Shown here in pieces: positions 55,062 through 62,805 of a stretch of 64,000 nt of DNA (positions are counted from its first letter, which is position 1; the number at the start of each line of letters is the position of its first letter). The notes beneath the pieces are model-generated. The model ran no database searches. It saw nothing but the letters and a program-made list of their open reading frames with translations, and was not told the origin of the DNA. Source of the stretch: Sphingomonadaceae bacterium (GTDB lineage Bacteria; Pseudomonadota; Alphaproteobacteria; Sphingomonadales; Sphingomonadaceae); the NCBI GenBank assembly GCA_027533105.1, contig JAPZTW010000008.1, positions 408,684 to 472,683 of the forward strand, given 5' to 3'. The position numbers and the translations under genes were made by a program.

Positions 55062-55646
55062 TTATACGAATTCTACCACCCGCTTCCGAGCTTCACTGTC
55101 CCCCTCAATGTACCGCTGAGTGGTTTGCAGCGACGAATGTCCTGCCAGATGCTGAACGTCTCGGAGTGATCCTCCAACGGTCGAGATCTTCTTGGCGGCA
55201 TTCGTGATGAAGGTCCGCCGACCGCTGTGAGATGAGCAACCGATCAGCCCGAGATCACGATACCACCGCTGAAAGAGGTTCACGATTGCCTGAGCCGAGG
55301 TTCGATCTGACCTTTCGGTGCTGATCACGTAAGCGGTCGGATCGCTCCGTCCCTGCTGAGACAATGCCACCAGCGCAGTTCTTAGTTGGCGGTTGATCGG
55401 AATGATCCGACCCGACTGCCCCTTCGAAGCGTCGTTGGTCAGGTGGATGTATTCTCCCACCTCCCCGTCAGCCCCGACGACCATTGACCATTTCAGAGCA
55501 GCGATCTCTTTTGCCCGAAGCCCCGCCCTGACCGAGAGCAGGAATACAACTTGGTTCCGAAGACCGTAACGGCGCCCATTGATATGGTTCAGTACCGCCT
55601 CGACCTGTGAGCGGTTCAGAATTTTAGCCTGTTTCCCGATGCCCAT
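55062..55646 (-). CDS. Compact tyrosine recombinase, catalytic domain only
   Basis: A 194-residue recombinase with no core-binding N-terminal domain. All catalytic residues are present: Arg44 (SVRAGLRAKEIAALKW), Lys75 (NDASKGQSGR), His140 and Arg143 (SSHSGRRTF), His170 (LAGHSSLQTT) and Tyr179 (QRYIEG). Such short XerC/D-like proteins exist in plasmids and islands of alphaproteobacteria. It may be an excision helper, an inversion enzyme or a transposition enzyme. It diverges from a gene at 55820, with an operator-like array in between. Confidence 0.85.
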   Translation of the reverse strand: MGIGKQAKILNRSQVEAVLNHINGRRYGLRNQVVFLLSVRAGLRAKEIAALKWSMVVGADGEVGEYIHLTNDASKGQSGRIIPINRQLRTALVALSQQGRSDPTAYVISTERSDRTSAQAIVNLFQRWYRDLGLIGCSSHSGRRTFITNAAKKISTVGGSLRDVQHLAGHSSLQTTQRYIEGDSEARKRVVEFV

Positions 55647-55660
55647 CGCAAAGCCCTAAC

Positions 55661-55788
55661 TTGTTATATTTCTGAGCTTTTCGGCAATAATATAACCGTT
55701 TGGTATCGTACACAGCGGTAGCGTTTGGGGAAAAGATTCAGGATCAACAGTTTAAAGGGGCTGGTTATATTTTTCCTATTTTATAACC
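55661..55788. promoter_or_regulatory. GGTTATA operator-like array
   Basis: Copies of GTTATAT or TATAACC stand at 55663-55669, 55691-55697, 55763-55769 and 55782-55788. The last two form a palindrome GGTTATA-N12-TATAACC. The array fills the divergent promoter region between the compact recombinase and the 113-aa gene. It probably binds a regulator, and could instead be recombination sites of the short recombinase. Confidence 0.5.
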
Positions 55789-55819
55789 TGTTCCCGAACG
55801 CACCGATGGAGATGCTGGG

Positions 55820-56161
55820 ATGAAGGCTGTTCACCTGATTTGTCGTGATGACGAGGAAACGAAGCGCCCCAAAGGCATCATCAAAATCGAAGGTGACAAC
55901 CAGTACACATCCGAGGCGTGGGACTTTGACCCTGAGAAAGCCGCAAGTCTCGTGGGCGGTCAGATTCTGTTCCACCGCACCAAAGCCGACAAGTCGTTCT
56001 TTGGCGGAAAGGTTACGGCTTTTGAGGAAATCAATCGGGAAGACTTAGCCCGTGAAGAGCGGATAAAATTCACATTCACCGCCACCCTTGAAGCCAAAAA
56101 TCAACCGTGGCGTGGGACTGACCACACTATGGCTTGGACCAGCGGCATCATCGAGGTCTGA
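55820..56161 (+). CDS. Hypothetical protein, 113 aa, in the element
   Basis: A soluble protein of 113 residues with beta-rich pieces (GIIKIEGDNQYTSEAWDFD, GGQILFHRTKADKSFFGGKVTAFEEI, KFTFTATLEAKNQPWRGTDHTMAW). The pattern could be a small binding domain. GGAGATGCTGGG precedes ATG 55820. It precedes an 82-aa gene by 9 bp on the same strand. I do not recognise the family. Confidence 0.6.
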   Translation: MKAVHLICRDDEETKRPKGIIKIEGDNQYTSEAWDFDPEKAASLVGGQILFHRTKADKSFFGGKVTAFEEINREDLAREERIKFTFTATLEAKNQPWRGTDHTMAWTSGIIEV

Positions 56162-56170
56162 AGTTAGGCG

Positions 56171-56419
56171 ATGCCATCCCCGGGTTACGCAATGTACGAT
56201 GCAGCGGGGAACCGCCTCGAAGTGATCCGTCCTGGTGAGAACTCGAAGCGGTACATCCCGTGCACCAACATCCGACCTTCGCACGACAAGGTGCACGGCG
56301 TACAAGTGGATGGTGACGACATCTGGGTTCTGGTGGGACCTAGCTCCAATCCCAGACCGAACCGCAAGTTCTTGTATAGGTTCTCGTCTCTCTCGGGCGG
56401 AAGCAGCCGCTCGCTGTAA
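56171..56419 (+). CDS. Hypothetical protein, 82 aa, in the element
   Basis: An 82-residue protein with a possible small beta-barrel outline: PSPGYAMYDAAGNRLEVIRPGENSKRYIPCTNIRP, GVQVDGDDIWVLVGPSSNP. The start is ATG 56171 after GAAGTTAGGCG. Nine bases after the 113-aa gene, so probably its operon partner. Function unknown. Confidence 0.6.
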   Translation: MPSPGYAMYDAAGNRLEVIRPGENSKRYIPCTNIRPSHDKVHGVQVDGDDIWVLVGPSSNPRPNRKFLYRFSSLSGGSSRSL

Positions 56420-56432
56420 ATTTAATTTCGCC

Positions 56433-56915
56433 CAACGCCAAACAAGGCGTTGAATCCTGTATAAATAAGTTTGGCTGAAACCTTACATACGCTGTGGGTG
56501 TGATCCAAACCTGTCGAGGCTGCGCATAGGGATATGGCGGTCGGAATTCAGTTAGGGACACCGAGAAGACCTCACGCATCAGTCTAAAAGCGGATGAGCC
56601 AATTGGCTCTGAAGCGAGATGGGGGCTCTGAGAAAAAGCAACTCCCGCTACCGAAGGCAGTCGCCCTGTGGCTCTTCGGTGGTTCCGCTGGAATGAAGCG
56701 GAGCGTAAAACGAGAAAGGCTAGCCTCCGTTACCTGCAAAGGTTGTTCTCACAGGGAATGCGACGGTCGATCACTTCAAGATCGCTGAGCATACCTCTCC
56801 TGCGGATAGGAGAAGTATGCTCAAAATCGACCCTTCAAGATTAATCAATAAATTCAATAAGAAGATAAAGCATCGAGCTTCGCTCGATTTGCCTTCGGCT
56901 TGCCGAAGGCAAACA
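56433..56915. other. Structured non-coding stretch between two gene groups
   Basis: The 543-bp gap has many inverted repeats: CAACGCC/GGCGTTG (56433-56452), CCGAAG/CTTCGG (56651-56678), CCGCT/AGCGG (56685-56701), CGATC/GATCG (56767-56783), a 15-pair stem at 56786-56823, and two perfect hairpins at 56872-56888 and 56888-56913. A reading frame at 56594-56788 (64 codons) is not protein-like. It could be a structured RNA, a set of processing or regulatory sites, or an inactive origin-like region. Nothing decides. Confidence 0.4.
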
Positions 56916-56962
56916 ATAAAGTTCATTTAAATCATAATCTTAAACCATAAAGGACATCACGA

Positions 56963-57157
56963 ATGGATAAACGACCATCAAACAGATTTGATAATACCCT
57001 GATAGCTTGTCGAGTTCCCTTGATGCTCAAGGAAAAGATCGAGGAGTTCAGCCAAGCAAGAGACGTCTCGGTCAGCCAAGTAATGCGTCTAGGCATCAAG
57101 ATGGCACTGGGACTGGAGAAGACCGAGAAGCCTGTTCAGTGGATGATCCGCCAGTGA
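56963..57157 (+). CDS. Ribbon-helix-helix protein, CopG-like
   Basis: A 64-residue protein. The pattern ACRVPLMLKEKIEEFSQARDVSVSQVMRLGIKMAL is a ribbon-helix-helix fold: a strand with alternating residues and two helices. Such proteins are antitoxins or plasmid/element regulators. The stop overlaps the start of the next gene (GTGA). TAAAGGACATCACGA precedes its ATG, a good ribosome-binding site. Confidence 0.78.
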   Translation: MDKRPSNRFDNTLIACRVPLMLKEKIEEFSQARDVSVSQVMRLGIKMALGLEKTEKPVQWMIRQ

Positions 57158-57342
57158 AGGTCATCCAGAAGAAAACCAACAATCTGGCTTTGCTGCGGAC
57201 GCTGGTAACTGGTCATCGGTCGGGTTCGTTTGCCGCTTATCAGCTGGATCAGTCTGCTGATGCTGCCAAGGTAGCAAAGGAGATCGAGAGCTTCATCGGC
57301 AAGGATCTGAAGCCAGTGACGGTGCTGCTTTTGAAGCAGTGA
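57154..57342 (+). CDS. Small protein coupled to the ribbon-helix-helix gene, 62 aa
   Basis: A 62-residue protein starting at GTG 57154, inside the stop of the previous gene. It is helical and basic (VKVIQKKTNNLALLRTLV, ADAAKVAKEIESFIGKDLKPVTVLLLKQ). The pair has toxin-antitoxin-like size and overlap, but the second protein has no known toxin motif. Another reading frame, opening at 57007, contains it but begins in the shadow of the ribbon-helix-helix gene. Confidence 0.6.
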   Translation: MKVIQKKTNNLALLRTLVTGHRSGSFAAYQLDQSADAAKVAKEIESFIGKDLKPVTVLLLKQ

Positions 57343-57349
57343 AGTACAT

Positions 57350-57417
57350 GACGGACAAATCTTGTCGGCAACTACTATCCTAATATTCAAATGAGAATTC
57401 TCGTAAATTGAAATCAT
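57350..57417 (+). repeat. 68-bp upstream element, copy 1
   Basis: This stretch and 58202-58269 are equal in length and match at 49 of 68 positions. The strongest blocks are GACGGACAAATCT at the left, TCCTAA in the middle, and GAATTCTCGTAA with AAATCAT at the right. Each stands just ahead of an unrelated orphan gene, so it is a candidate promoter or regulatory box. Confidence 0.7.
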
Positions 57418-57432
57418 CAGGAATGGTTCTTG

Positions 57433-58116
57433 ATGATGAATATGGAGAATTTTAATATGTTCAACTTAATCGAAGATCAAAATATTTTCATCGGTCAAAC
57501 CAAATATGGTGAACCCCTATATGGGAAATACGATGAAAATATCGATCCACGTGGCGTTTATACGCTTGTCTATGAACTGCGGCGGGACGGCAAGAGCCTT
57601 CCCCAAAAAATTGCCAGAAAATTCACAGGCGAGCAATTGATTTACAATCATTTTAGCTCACGAAAACTGATCCTAGACTGGCACGAAAAGCACGACCCGA
57701 CTGTCGATCAAGATAGATATTTCACAGGATTTCTGCACAATTTAGTGGTGATGGGCTGCTACCCGTCGATACTCGGAAATAGCAATAAAACGAGAAAATT
57801 AATACAAAAAGTAACTGGTTCAGAAAAATCTGTCACTGATTATGTAATGAGGGATCAAGATTACATTGATGAGATTCTTTGCTGCTTTCTTTACACAAAA
57901 ATAAAAAAAGGCTATAACTCGGCGTATTGCATAGACCATTTATTTGATTGGAAATCGGAATTCGAATCTTCAGATTTTTTGGACAGATTCATTCCGTCGC
58001 AATTGCCACTAAAAAATCGCTCCTTCAGTGGGTACCTGCAGTTTAAAGGACTGAGTGGATTTGTAGAAGTTATCCCCTTCACCACGGATGCTGAGGTATC
58101 TCAAGTCGTCCATTAA
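57433..58116 (+). CDS. Hypothetical protein, ~227 aa, in the element
   Basis: A 227-residue, AT-rich-coded protein with no membrane segment, acidic with many Tyr and Phe residues. I see no motif I know: MGCYPSILGNSNKTRKLIQKVTG and GFLHNLVVMG are typical stretches. The start may be ATG 57433, 57436 or 57442, or 57457, which has GGAG at a good distance. It is expressed alone, from the 68-bp element before it to the terminator after it. Confidence 0.6.
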   Translation: MMNMENFNMFNLIEDQNIFIGQTKYGEPLYGKYDENIDPRGVYTLVYELRRDGKSLPQKIARKFTGEQLIYNHFSSRKLILDWHEKHDPTVDQDRYFTGFLHNLVVMGCYPSILGNSNKTRKLIQKVTGSEKSVTDYVMRDQDYIDEILCCFLYTKIKKGYNSAYCIDHLFDWKSEFESSDFLDRFIPSQLPLKNRSFSGYLQFKGLSGFVEVIPFTTDAEVSQVVH

Positions 58117-58151
58117 CGTTATTTCTAGCAACCTATAGGTATTCCCCCACG

Positions 58152-58191
58152 CCCCCGCATATGGCTTCTGCCGTGCGGGGGTTTCTTTTTT
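58152..58191 (+). terminator. Terminator after the 227-aa gene
   Basis: CCCCCGCA (58152-58159) pairs with TGCGGGGG (58174-58181), then TTTCTTTTTT follows. It lies 35 bp after the gene and 10 bp before the second 68-bp element. Confidence 0.85.
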
Positions 58192-58201
58192 GCCCTCAGT
58201 A

Positions 58202-58269
58202 GACGGACAAATCTCCCTGCGAACCGTGGTCCTAAGAATCAATTCCGAATTCTCGTAAGGTAAAATCAT
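58202..58269 (+). repeat. 68-bp upstream element, copy 2
   Basis: See copy 1 at 57350. Here it lies between a terminator and the 190-aa gene. The layout (element, gene, terminator, element, gene) makes two separate expression units. Confidence 0.7.
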
Positions 58270-58312
58270 GGACAGAGGGAATGTTTCTTTCTGACATTGA
58301 TGGAACGAATTT

Positions 58313-58885
58313 ATGATCGACGGGAAAAATATCCGCCGCAATGCGAGGAAAAAAGCCAGAGAATTCTACGAAATGACAAGCGTCCCTATGCTTCAAGGTA
58401 TTTTAAATGAGGGTAAAATTTCGCAAACTGAATTTGAGAAATGGTCGCAATCACACCTCAGGGGCTCCTTGAAAAGTATGAACATCAAATTCAAGAGCGG
58501 CAATCTCGATCAAATTGCAATGGAGAGTATAAAATTCCGAGAATTGCAACGTTTTCTTTCATCGCAAACTCTTCAATCCTTTGACGATTCTGAGACGCTT
58601 CAATTCCTGAATGATTGCTTTATGATCGATAATACATTTGAGCCTTCATTATCCAAAAATCCGATAATTGATGAAAAGACAGGCGCATTGCTTAACAAAG
58701 TTGAGCTACTTGTTTTTGGCGTTCTTTGTGATTTGGCGAAAGAATTTGAGGAAGTTTACCTCTTGGAACTGGAAAACAAAGCCAATCATAACACTCTGAA
58801 ACTGCTTCGCTCTAACGAGTGGCATTCGATGCATGACTGTTACAATGGGAACTTGCCTTTCGACACAGACATACACACATCGTGA
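58313..58885 (+). CDS. Hypothetical protein, 190 aa, in the element
   Basis: A 190-residue mostly helical protein with no membrane segment. It has a basic N terminus (GKNIRRNARKKAREFYEMTSVPMLQG) and an acidic, leucine-rich C-terminal half (ALLNKVELLVFGVLCDLAKEFEEVYLLELE). I do not recognise it. The start is ATG 58313 with GGAACGAATTT upstream. Its last 46 bp overlap the convergent gene. Expressed from the second 68-bp element. Confidence 0.6.
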   Translation: MIDGKNIRRNARKKAREFYEMTSVPMLQGILNEGKISQTEFEKWSQSHLRGSLKSMNIKFKSGNLDQIAMESIKFRELQRFLSSQTLQSFDDSETLQFLNDCFMIDNTFEPSLSKNPIIDEKTGALLNKVELLVFGVLCDLAKEFEEVYLLELENKANHNTLKLLRSNEWHSMHDCYNGNLPFDTDIHTS

Positions 58886-59523
58886 GCCTTCTTGATCGAC
58901 CTCCGCATTTGCCGAATTTGCTCTTCGGCGAAGCGGGGGTTGCCTCTTCGATCAACAGTGGCTTCACGGAGCAGGAAACTCGGCAGCCATTTTGCCTTCG
59001 GACGGTTCAGCAGCCGATCCCTGACTGCCTGTAGGAAGTCCGAATTGATCGTCGGCTTCCCCATCTCCAGCCAAATGCAATAAATCACATGAGCTTCGTG
59101 GAGCGGTCGCCCACGGAGCTCTTTTGCGTTGATCTCGTAGGTGCCGAATGCTGCTTTAAGAGACTTTCCAGCCTTTGGATCAAGACCAAGTTCGTTCAAC
59201 CGCTGGCGCTGCCGTGCCTCAACCAGTTCCTTGATCTTCGGTAGGACCTGCGAGACGGGCAGGTTCAGCGGGATTGATAGGTTCAGGACGTTCGGCGCTT
59301 TCGATACCTTGGTTGCCTCCTCGACCTGGGTTGCGCCGAATAGGTAGCCGTGATCCTTCCACCACACACGAAAGTCCATTCCACGAGGATCACCCCACGG
59401 TTCGTAGAATGTGCGGACCCTGGCGAGATTGTCCTGTAATGCCGGGTCATCAAGGGCGAGTTTGTAGAACTCGAACCACAGGCGAATGTGCTGGCGGCGG
59501 GATTTGATCTGGGGCTGGCTCAT
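58840..59523 (-). CDS. Hypothetical protein, 227 aa, in the element
   Basis: A 227-residue soluble, basic protein. Stretches include RRQHIRLWFEFYKLALDDPALQDNLARVRTFYEPWGDPRGMDFRVWWKDHGYLFG and RPLHEAHVIYCIWLEMGKPTINSDFLQAVRDRLLNRPKAKWLPSFLLREA, with many aromatic residues. I have seen similar proteins in proteobacterial islands but know no function. ATG 59523 overlaps the stop of the preceding gene (ATGA), so the pair is one operon. Confidence 0.65.
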   Translation of the reverse strand: MSQPQIKSRRQHIRLWFEFYKLALDDPALQDNLARVRTFYEPWGDPRGMDFRVWWKDHGYLFGATQVEEATKVSKAPNVLNLSIPLNLPVSQVLPKIKELVEARQRQRLNELGLDPKAGKSLKAAFGTYEINAKELRGRPLHEAHVIYCIWLEMGKPTINSDFLQAVRDRLLNRPKAKWLPSFLLREATVDRRGNPRFAEEQIRQMRRSIKKAHDVCMSVSKGKFPL

Positions 59524-59753
59524 TGTCTCGTCTCTTTCCGCCGAGGCTTCGGATCGTACCAATCTTGACGCCCATTGTCTTCGATAGCGGCTATCCAAGC
59601 ATGGTCGAACGCAGCCTTCGAGAATGCTCCAAGATCGGCTGAAGCCAGTTGGCGATATTGCTCTTTGGTAAAAACCTTCGTCTTGCCCTCAGCCATATGC
59701 GGCAGCAGCCAAGTTCGCAGCCGCTCCCGTTCTTCGATGGCTTTGTTTATCAT
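59520..59753 (-). CDS. Hypothetical protein, 77 aa, in the element
   Basis: A small helical protein with MINKAIEERERLRTWLLPHMAEGKTKVFTKEQYRQLASADLGAFSKAAFDHAWIAAIEDNGRQDWYDPKPRRKE. It ends very basic. ATG 59753 is preferred; GTG 59774 would add 7 residues. Coupled to the next gene by ATGA. Family and function unknown. Confidence 0.65.
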   Translation of the reverse strand: MINKAIEERERLRTWLLPHMAEGKTKVFTKEQYRQLASADLGAFSKAAFDHAWIAAIEDNGRQDWYDPKPRRKETRQ

Positions 59754-59861
59754 GGCTCGCCTAGAGGGATGCACCTGAGAATAACAGGCTGACTGTCATG
59801 GCAAAAATTGTGTCTAATACATCCATGAGCGGCATTCCATAACGTCATCGTTCAATGAGAA

Positions 59862-60437
59862 TTAGTAATCGTAATCAGTGTCTTCTGCGCCTTTGTCGGC
59901 TCCACTTATCCCTCCTTTTTTGAGGGACAGATCAAATAGGACACTAGGCATTGGTATTGCGAAATCCTCATGTTCGTAACTAGGGTATCTTTTCAACATA
60001 ACTAGGTAATAGCCGCAATTCAGAATGTAGTATATAAAAGCGGGCACGCCACACAGAATGTAAAAGAGAATGAGCCAAGTTAATCCTTTTTCAAAGGAAA
60101 TTAGAGACCATACCGAAACAACAACATAAGCCGATGAAATAAGTGATGTGAAGACATTGGTCTTTGGGAAGTACCATTGTTCTCGGTGGAAGGAACGCCT
60201 TTTGGTTGCCTCATATAGAAACATCCATAACCAAAGTGTGAAAAGTGGGACGCCCCAAATTGGATTCCACTCGTTTTCCCATTCAAAGTAACTTTGCAGG
60301 AAGAGAACAATCCCGAAAAAAATCAGATAAAACAATGCTAGTCCAACGAATCTCTTCACGGCAGCCCAAGCCACTCGTAATGTGATTGCTCCCATTATCT
60401 CGGCGACCGATACTTCCGTTTTTGGATTATCTTTCAT
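59862..60437 (-). CDS. Integral membrane protein, 191 aa
   Basis: A 191-residue protein with about four hydrophobic segments (FVGLALFYLIFFGIVLFL, PLFTLWLWMFLYEA, FTSLISSAYVVVSVWSLI, GLTWLILFYILCGVPAFIYYILNCGYYLVML). The end is acidic and soluble. I know no family. No partner in a clear operon. Surrounding sequence is AT-rich. Confidence 0.65.
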   Translation of the reverse strand: MKDNPKTEVSVAEIMGAITLRVAWAAVKRFVGLALFYLIFFGIVLFLQSYFEWENEWNPIWGVPLFTLWLWMFLYEATKRRSFHREQWYFPKTNVFTSLISSAYVVVSVWSLISFEKGLTWLILFYILCGVPAFIYYILNCGYYLVMLKRYPSYEHEDFAIPMPSVLFDLSLKKGGISGADKGAEDTDYDY

Positions 60438-60620
60438 AGTTTTATCCTACATTGGGTAGGGACTTCCTAATTTCACTAAGATCAGCTCTGAGTTCCTGTT
60501 TACATCTTTTTCAAGGGAACATGCTGTTCTGCCACGAAGGTTGCCCTTATCCGAGAAATGCGTGCTCCCAGCTCTGTGGTTTGACATTTGAGGGGCAACT
60601 CATAGGTGCGATAGAGGCTG

Positions 60621-61052
60621 TCAGTCGAGATACCTCACTACCACGAAAGTCGTGGTCGTTTTTGTACCGCCCATCGAAAAGAACGAGCCCCAGCCTCCTG
60701 CAACAGTGCCAGCGCCAGAGGAGCCAGCACCAACGTCATTCTGCTCCAGCAAAATGACCGCAGAGCCCCCCGCCTGCTTTACCTTTTTGGCTACTGTCGG
60801 GCTACCTACTGCATGTCCCCCATCCCATTCTTCACTACGACGATCAGTGATGCGCCCGATAACCTGATAGCGCCGTGGGGGCTTGCCGCTGGTCCAGTAG
60901 TCGATGCCATTCTTGGTGATCTTGGTGCCGCCTTCCCCTGTCTCGATAAGCTCGGGACCAGAATACTCTGAGAACTCAATTTTTGCGCCAGCAAGCGCTG
61001 GTGATGCACATAGGGAAAGAGCGATTGCGGGGGCGAGAAACCGTTTCTTCAT
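60621..61052 (-). CDS. Exported hypothetical protein, 143 aa
   Basis: A 143-residue protein with a signal peptide MKKRFLAPAIALSLCASPALA. The mature part has a beta-alpha outline with KPPRRYQVIGRITDRRSEEWDGG, TVAKKVKQAGGSAVILLEQNDVG, which looks like small exported binding proteins in which a GADAVI-like turn is typical. The C-terminal strand is TTTTFVVVRYL. ATG 61052 is chosen over the upstream ATG 61064. Function unknown. Confidence 0.65.
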   Translation of the reverse strand: MKKRFLAPAIALSLCASPALAGAKIEFSEYSGPELIETGEGGTKITKNGIDYWTSGKPPRRYQVIGRITDRRSEEWDGGHAVGSPTVAKKVKQAGGSAVILLEQNDVGAGSSGAGTVAGGWGSFFSMGGTKTTTTFVVVRYLD

Positions 61053-61113
61053 GTCAAAATCCAAATTTAACAGAGTTTTCGAGCTAATAAACGACGAATT
61101 CCTTACGAGGGAG

Positions 61114-62325
61114 TCAGGGGCATTGACTGACAGTCAATGTACCCAGACTTGCACCGTTCTTATCAAGATATACGTACCTATAAACTGCTCCAGATATCAC
61201 GAGAGTTTTTAGAAAATTGTCGGAACATAATTTGGTCTGACTGTCTTTTAGTATCGAGGGGGAAACTGACTCCCAATCAATTTCATTCTTAGTGAGCGAC
61301 ACTGCATAGGTTATCGTCAAAACACTGCCATCGGCATGGGCTTTTATAGCTTTAGTATAGTCATCGATTTTGATCGGACCATTTTTGCGAAGGTTTTCAA
61401 TCTCCAGAGAATGATTTTGCGCAATCCTACTGGGTGCAAACTTTTTGACCGCACCAGAATCTATCAGCTCAGCCTCACTGGGCTGCCACATGGAGCTCGA
61501 GGGCGTATTCAGGGCTTTGTCTATGAAATCGCTGGGTAAGCCAGCATTTTCGTACGCTGCTCTCATTGCTGGAGCGGTGGCTCGAGCCTCTTCATCACTG
61601 ACGCCAACACCCCCTGGGCTATGAAAGCCCAATGCGGAATTCGCACCTAATGATCTGTCATTCGACGCTAAGAAAATCATGGTGCAAGCTGATGCGCAGT
61701 TGCCCTCAGCAACCGTTGATAGCTTTCGATCCCTGGCGAGGGTGGCTATTTGCTCAGCTTCTCGGATCCGCCCCCCTAGTGAAGATAGAGTGAGCTGGTC
61801 GATTTGAGGGTTGGCATCGAGGAGAGACTTAAATCTCTCCGCTGTGCCTACCGTGATCCAACCATCTAGCACAGCGTTTTGCCCGTTAACGGAAAGTTTG
61901 GCTGGGTCACCTATAGGGTCTGAGCCTGCAGCCAGTTTCGATGTTTCGATAAGTTGCAGAGAGCTGGTGCTCAGCTGTCCAGCAACGTTTAGCGACCCAA
62001 TTACGACCATGAACTTGGCGACAGTTGCCCAAGCAGGACTTCCACCTCTTTGTTCATGTCGAGAGGCTGACCGCCAAATGCCAACGATGCCCCACACCCA
62101 GATTGCAATGGCGACAAAGTTTAGCGCTAAAATAGCCAATGCCCATGATTGCAGTGAGGCATTGCTGTTTTCGACTTCAGAGGCAAAGGCGACGATAAGT
62201 GCGGCAGAAACGCCAGATATCAGAGAGCCATTTATCCAGTATGAAAGGGGAAGAGGCAGGTTTCCCAGCCAATGGTCTTTGATGTAATTACCCGTCCGTT
62301 CACTATCAGTGTAGCCACCATGCAT
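61114..62325 (-). CDS. Membrane protein with periplasmic Clp/crotonase-like domain (COG3904 type)
   Basis: A 403-residue protein. Three hydrophobic segments occupy residues 28-115, and the rest is outside. The core VLDGWITVGTAERFKSLLDANPQIDQLTLSSLGGRIREAEQIA, then TVAEGNCASACTMIFLASNDRSLGANSALGFHSPGG matches the ClpP/crotonase-like COG3904 proteins. A nucleophile serine is expected at Ser212 (CASAC), with His235 and an acid later. Such proteins are thought to be membrane-bound serine hydrolases, with unknown substrates. It is the most recognisable cargo gene of the element. Confidence 0.75.
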   Translation of the reverse strand: MHGGYTDSERTGNYIKDHWLGNLPLPLSYWINGSLISGVSAALIVAFASEVENSNASLQSWALAILALNFVAIAIWVWGIVGIWRSASRHEQRGGSPAWATVAKFMVVIGSLNVAGQLSTSSLQLIETSKLAAGSDPIGDPAKLSVNGQNAVLDGWITVGTAERFKSLLDANPQIDQLTLSSLGGRIREAEQIATLARDRKLSTVAEGNCASACTMIFLASNDRSLGANSALGFHSPGGVGVSDEEARATAPAMRAAYENAGLPSDFIDKALNTPSSSMWQPSEAELIDSGAVKKFAPSRIAQNHSLEIENLRKNGPIKIDDYTKAIKAHADGSVLTITYAVSLTKNEIDWESVSPSILKDSQTKLCSDNFLKTLVISGAVYRYVYLDKNGASLGTLTVSQCP

Positions 62326-62411
62326 ATGACAATCCCCCGCAATGTTCGGAGTCTAGACAGCATGAGAGCCAAGTGGCAAGCTTCCCGCTGATGACATGAA
62401 GGGGGCGGTAA

Positions 62412-62705
62412 ATGGGTTTCTCAGTAGGGTATATGTTGGGCTCGTGGTTAGGGGCGTTTGTCCTGATCGCCATCATTGCTGCCATTACCGAGCGACTGGC
62501 TTTCCGCACCATGGACCCCTTGCGTCGAGCGCAGTTCACGGTGGGGACAGCGTTCCTTTTGGCGGCAGTAATAGCGGGCTTTGGTAGTGCCAATGGTGGA
62601 CCTTTCGCTTGGCAGGCGGGCTTGAACTATGTGCCAGGCGCAATCGCAACGTTTATATGGTATTATAATCGCTATAAAAAAGCTTGGTCAGCAGACAGCG
62701 AGTAA
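62412..62705 (+). CDS. Small membrane protein, 97 aa
   Basis: A 97-residue protein with two or three hydrophobic segments (MLGSWLGAFVLIAIIAAIT, QFTVGTAFLLAAVIAGFG, and YVPGAIATFIWYY). The tail is short and basic. The family is not known to me. It lies divergent from the COG3904-like gene and could be regulated with it. Confidence 0.6.
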   Translation: MGFSVGYMLGSWLGAFVLIAIIAAITERLAFRTMDPLRRAQFTVGTAFLLAAVIAGFGSANGGPFAWQAGLNYVPGAIATFIWYYNRYKKAWSADSE

Positions 62706-62805
62706 AAGTAAGTCAATACTGCACTCTACTTTGTATGAGTCACCAACAAACGGGGAAGTCCCGTCAAAAGGTGCTGGCTATGGTTGGCTCGAGGACAGAG
62801 GGCTT

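Noticed and set aside
56594..56788. 64-codon plus-strand frame
   Set aside because: It lies in the inverted-repeat region and has an unconvincing composition; the region is better explained as structured non-coding DNA.
60452..60757. 101-codon plus-strand frame
   Set aside because: Overlaps the exported-protein gene on the other strand and has no protein-like pattern.
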